In this document: positions 62,459 through 64,000 of the stretch, piece after piece | Position numbering within the stretch: position 1 is the stretch's first letter | How the letters are laid out: each line of letters opens with the position of its first letter | The notes under the pieces: model-generated | Databases searched by the model: none | What the model saw: the letters and a program-made list of their open reading frames with translations, nothing else | What the model was told of the DNA's origin: nothing | Assembly: GCF_029870285.1 (NCBI RefSeq) | Contig: NZ_JACSYA010000013.1 | Location: forward strand, 62,001 to 126,000 | Direction of reading: 5' to 3' | Length of the DNA: 64,000 nt | From: Delftia sp. PS-11 | GTDB lineage: Bacteria > Pseudomonadota > Gammaproteobacteria > Burkholderiales > Burkholderiaceae_C | Program-made: the position numbers and the translations under genes

Positions 62459-64000
62459 ATGCTGGCCAAACTGAAAATACGCACCGGACTGCTGCTGGTG
62501 CTGGGCATCTTTTCAATGGCGCTGTGGAGCGCGGTCTACATGGCGTGGAGCGGGGCGCGCTCATCAGCGCAAGCGACCGCTGCACTGATCGATTTGTCGG
62601 ACAGACGCATACAGCCGCTGCATGACACCGAGCGGCTTTTCCTGTCTGCACTGATCAGCATGGACAACGCCTACATCAACCTGCTCAAGGGCGACCAGAT
62701 CAAGTCCAACGACTACACGCGCCGTGCCTCGGCTGCGCTTCAGGAAGTCAAAAAGACATTCGATACCTACCTGAAAGGTCTGCCACCACACGCCATGGAT
62801 GAAGCGGATGCACGGCGCGTAGCGCAGGCTTACGAAGCCTACATTCATGTGCTTGGCCTGCGCGAAGTGGCGCTGTACGACGTATCGCTGGACGACTATG
62901 CCACGGCAACGGCCAGCGCCGAACAGGCAGACCGCGAATTTGCCGCCACTCTGCGCAACGTGATCGCCCATGCCGAGTCGGTACGTGACGAACTGCGCTC
63001 TGCGTCGGAGCAACGCTACGCCAGCGCCACATACCTTGCCGCAGCCATGCTCCTGTGCTCGCTGCTGCTGGTGGGAGGCTACTGGGCGCTGTTCGATCGG
63101 GTGCTGCTGCGCCCGCTCAAGGCAGCCAGCCGCCACTTCGACCGCATTGCCAATGGAGATTTGAGTTCACAGGTACAGGGCATTTCAGACAACGAAATCG
63201 GCGTACTGCTGGCAGCTCTGGACCGCATGCAAAGTGGACTGGCTGGCACAGTCGCCCACATACGCGACGCTACGACAGACGTCAACCGGGGCGCGTGCGA
63301 GATCGCCCACGGCAACAGCGATTTGGCGCAGCGCACTGAGCGCCAGGCCGCCGCCCTGCAAGAAACGGCCGCCACGCTGGAACAGCTCTCGGCCGCGATA
63401 CGCAACAATGCCGAAAATGCAGGCCGCACCAGCCAGCTGGCAGCCGACGCTGCCAACGATGCCAAACGCGGCGGCAAGGTCATGGATGGCATTGCCGGCG
63501 CGATGGAACAGGTCACAGCAAGCGCCAGTCGCATTTCCGATATCGTCAGCGTGATCGATGGCATTGCTTTCCAGACCAACATTCTGGCGCTCAACGCATC
63601 GGTGGAGGCATCACGTGCCGGAACGCAAGGACGCGGCTTCTCAGTGGTGGCGGCGGAAGTGCGCTCGCTGGCACTGCGCAGCGCCGAAGCCGCACGCGAG
63701 GTCAAGGGGCTGATCACCGCCTCGGTCACGTCAGTGGCACGTGCCTCACAGCAGGTGGCGCAGGCACACCATACGATGGGGCAGATCGTAGACTCCTTCG
63801 GACACGTGATGAAGACCGTCAATGACATTGCCACAGCCACGCATGAGCAGGCCGAGGGCATCGGCCAGGTCAGCCGCACCGTCGTCGAAATGGACCGCTC
63901 CACGCAGCAAAACACAGCACTGGTGGAACAGACCTCGGCAGCGGCAGCCACGCTGACGTCCCAGGCCAACGCCCTATCGGAATCCGTCGCCGTGTTCACG
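62459..64000 (+). CDS. Methyl-accepting chemotaxis protein (Tar-like sensor), 3' end cut by window
   Basis: The open frame starts at ATG 62459 behind GGGGAG and is still open at the window end (514 codons). TM1 (TGLLLVLGIFSMALWSAVYM), a TarH-like four-helix sensor (about 30-190), TM2 (ATYLAAAMLLCSLLLVGGYW), HAMP, and a signalling domain follow. The tip reads [31 protein letters not shown], differing from the usual [19 protein letters not shown]. It begins only 16 bases after the DoxX stop, so it probably belongs to the sigma-F bufferin operon. Confidence 0.9.
   Translation, partial: MLAKLKIRTGLLLVLGIFSMALWSAVYMAWSGARSSAQATAALIDLSDRRIQPLHDTERLFLSALISMDNAYINLLKGDQIKSNDYTRRASAALQEVKKTFDTYLKGLPPHAMDEADARRVAQAYEAYIHVLGLREVALYDVSLDDYATATASAEQADREFAATLRNVIAHAESVRDELRSASEQRYASATYLAAAMLLCSLLLVGGYWALFDRVLLRPLKAASRHFDRIANGDLSSQVQGISDNEIGVLLAALDRMQSGLAGTVAHIRDATTDVNRGACEIAHGNSDLAQRTERQAAALQETAATLEQLSAAIRNNAENAGRTSQLAADAANDAKRGGKVMDGIAGAMEQVTASASRISDIVSVIDGIAFQTNILALNASVEASRAGTQGRGFSVVAAEVRSLALRSAEAAREVKGLITASVTSVARASQQVAQAHHTMGQIVDSFGHVMKTVNDIATATHEQAEGIGQVSRTVVEMDRSTQQNTALVEQTSAAAATLTSQANALSESVAVFT

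Overview
The window is GC-rich and densely packed, with many 4-base start/stop overlaps. It most resembles a chromosomal segment of a betaproteobacterium in the Comamonadaceae (Delftia, Comamonas or Acidovorax-like). The basis is gene content: several periplasmic Bug/TctC-type binding proteins, aerobic cobalamin synthesis, a LysR-controlled hydroxyacid locus, and many chemotaxis and c-di-GMP genes. The genus is inferred, not proven. No rRNA, tRNA, CRISPR array, phage or complete insertion sequence was seen.

Layout: (1) 1-3.1 kb holds the end of an amino-acid-type ABC importer, a cysteine-dioxygenase-like cupin and a PLP-dependent trans-sulfuration-type lyase. (2) 3.3-11.3 kb is a sulfur-metabolism region. 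It has a cupin fused to four rhodanese domains, a Bug protein, and a same-strand set of rhodanese, serine O-acetyltransferase, XRE regulator, family 2A encapsulin shell and a cysteine desulfurase with a long disordered cargo-type N-terminus. (3) 11.4-17.4 kb is a hydroxyacid locus (two Bug proteins, 2-hydroxyacid dehydrogenase, RraA-like protein, FMN oxidase) with a divergent LysR gene. (4) 17.5-22.9 kb holds small proteins and a FAN1-type nuclease/DinG-like helicase pair behind an exact LexA-type box. (5) 23.4-31.2 kb holds a delta-60/RTX surface protein, an MFS exporter and a TonB receptor with a Fur-like palindrome. (6) 31.2-40.2 kb holds a ClC channel and the complete aerobic precorrin-2 to hydrogenobyrinate set (cobFMELKJIHG), in which cobK and cobL share the bases of their start codons. 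(7) 40.3-57.8 kb is a signalling block of c-di-GMP enzymes, chemoreceptors, CheW, response regulators and a histidine kinase. It ends with a 124-bp MITE-like inverted-repeat element. (8) 57.9-64.0 kb is a sigma-F/NrsF module facing a bufferin-type copper-peptide operon (bufA, DUF692 MNIO enzyme, DUF2063 partner, DoxX) followed by a truncated chemoreceptor.

Two systems stand out. The first is the encapsulin cluster: serine acetyltransferase can feed cysteine synthesis, the desulfurase probably works inside the shell, and nearby rhodanese and cupin enzymes could handle the released sulfur. The second is the sigma-F bufferin locus. Two copies of GTAACC-N16-CGAA lie back to back between the sigma operon and the peptide operon, so the regulator and its target probably switch on together. 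This copy has two NrsF anti-sigma paralogues flanking sigF, and a chemoreceptor follows the peptide genes.
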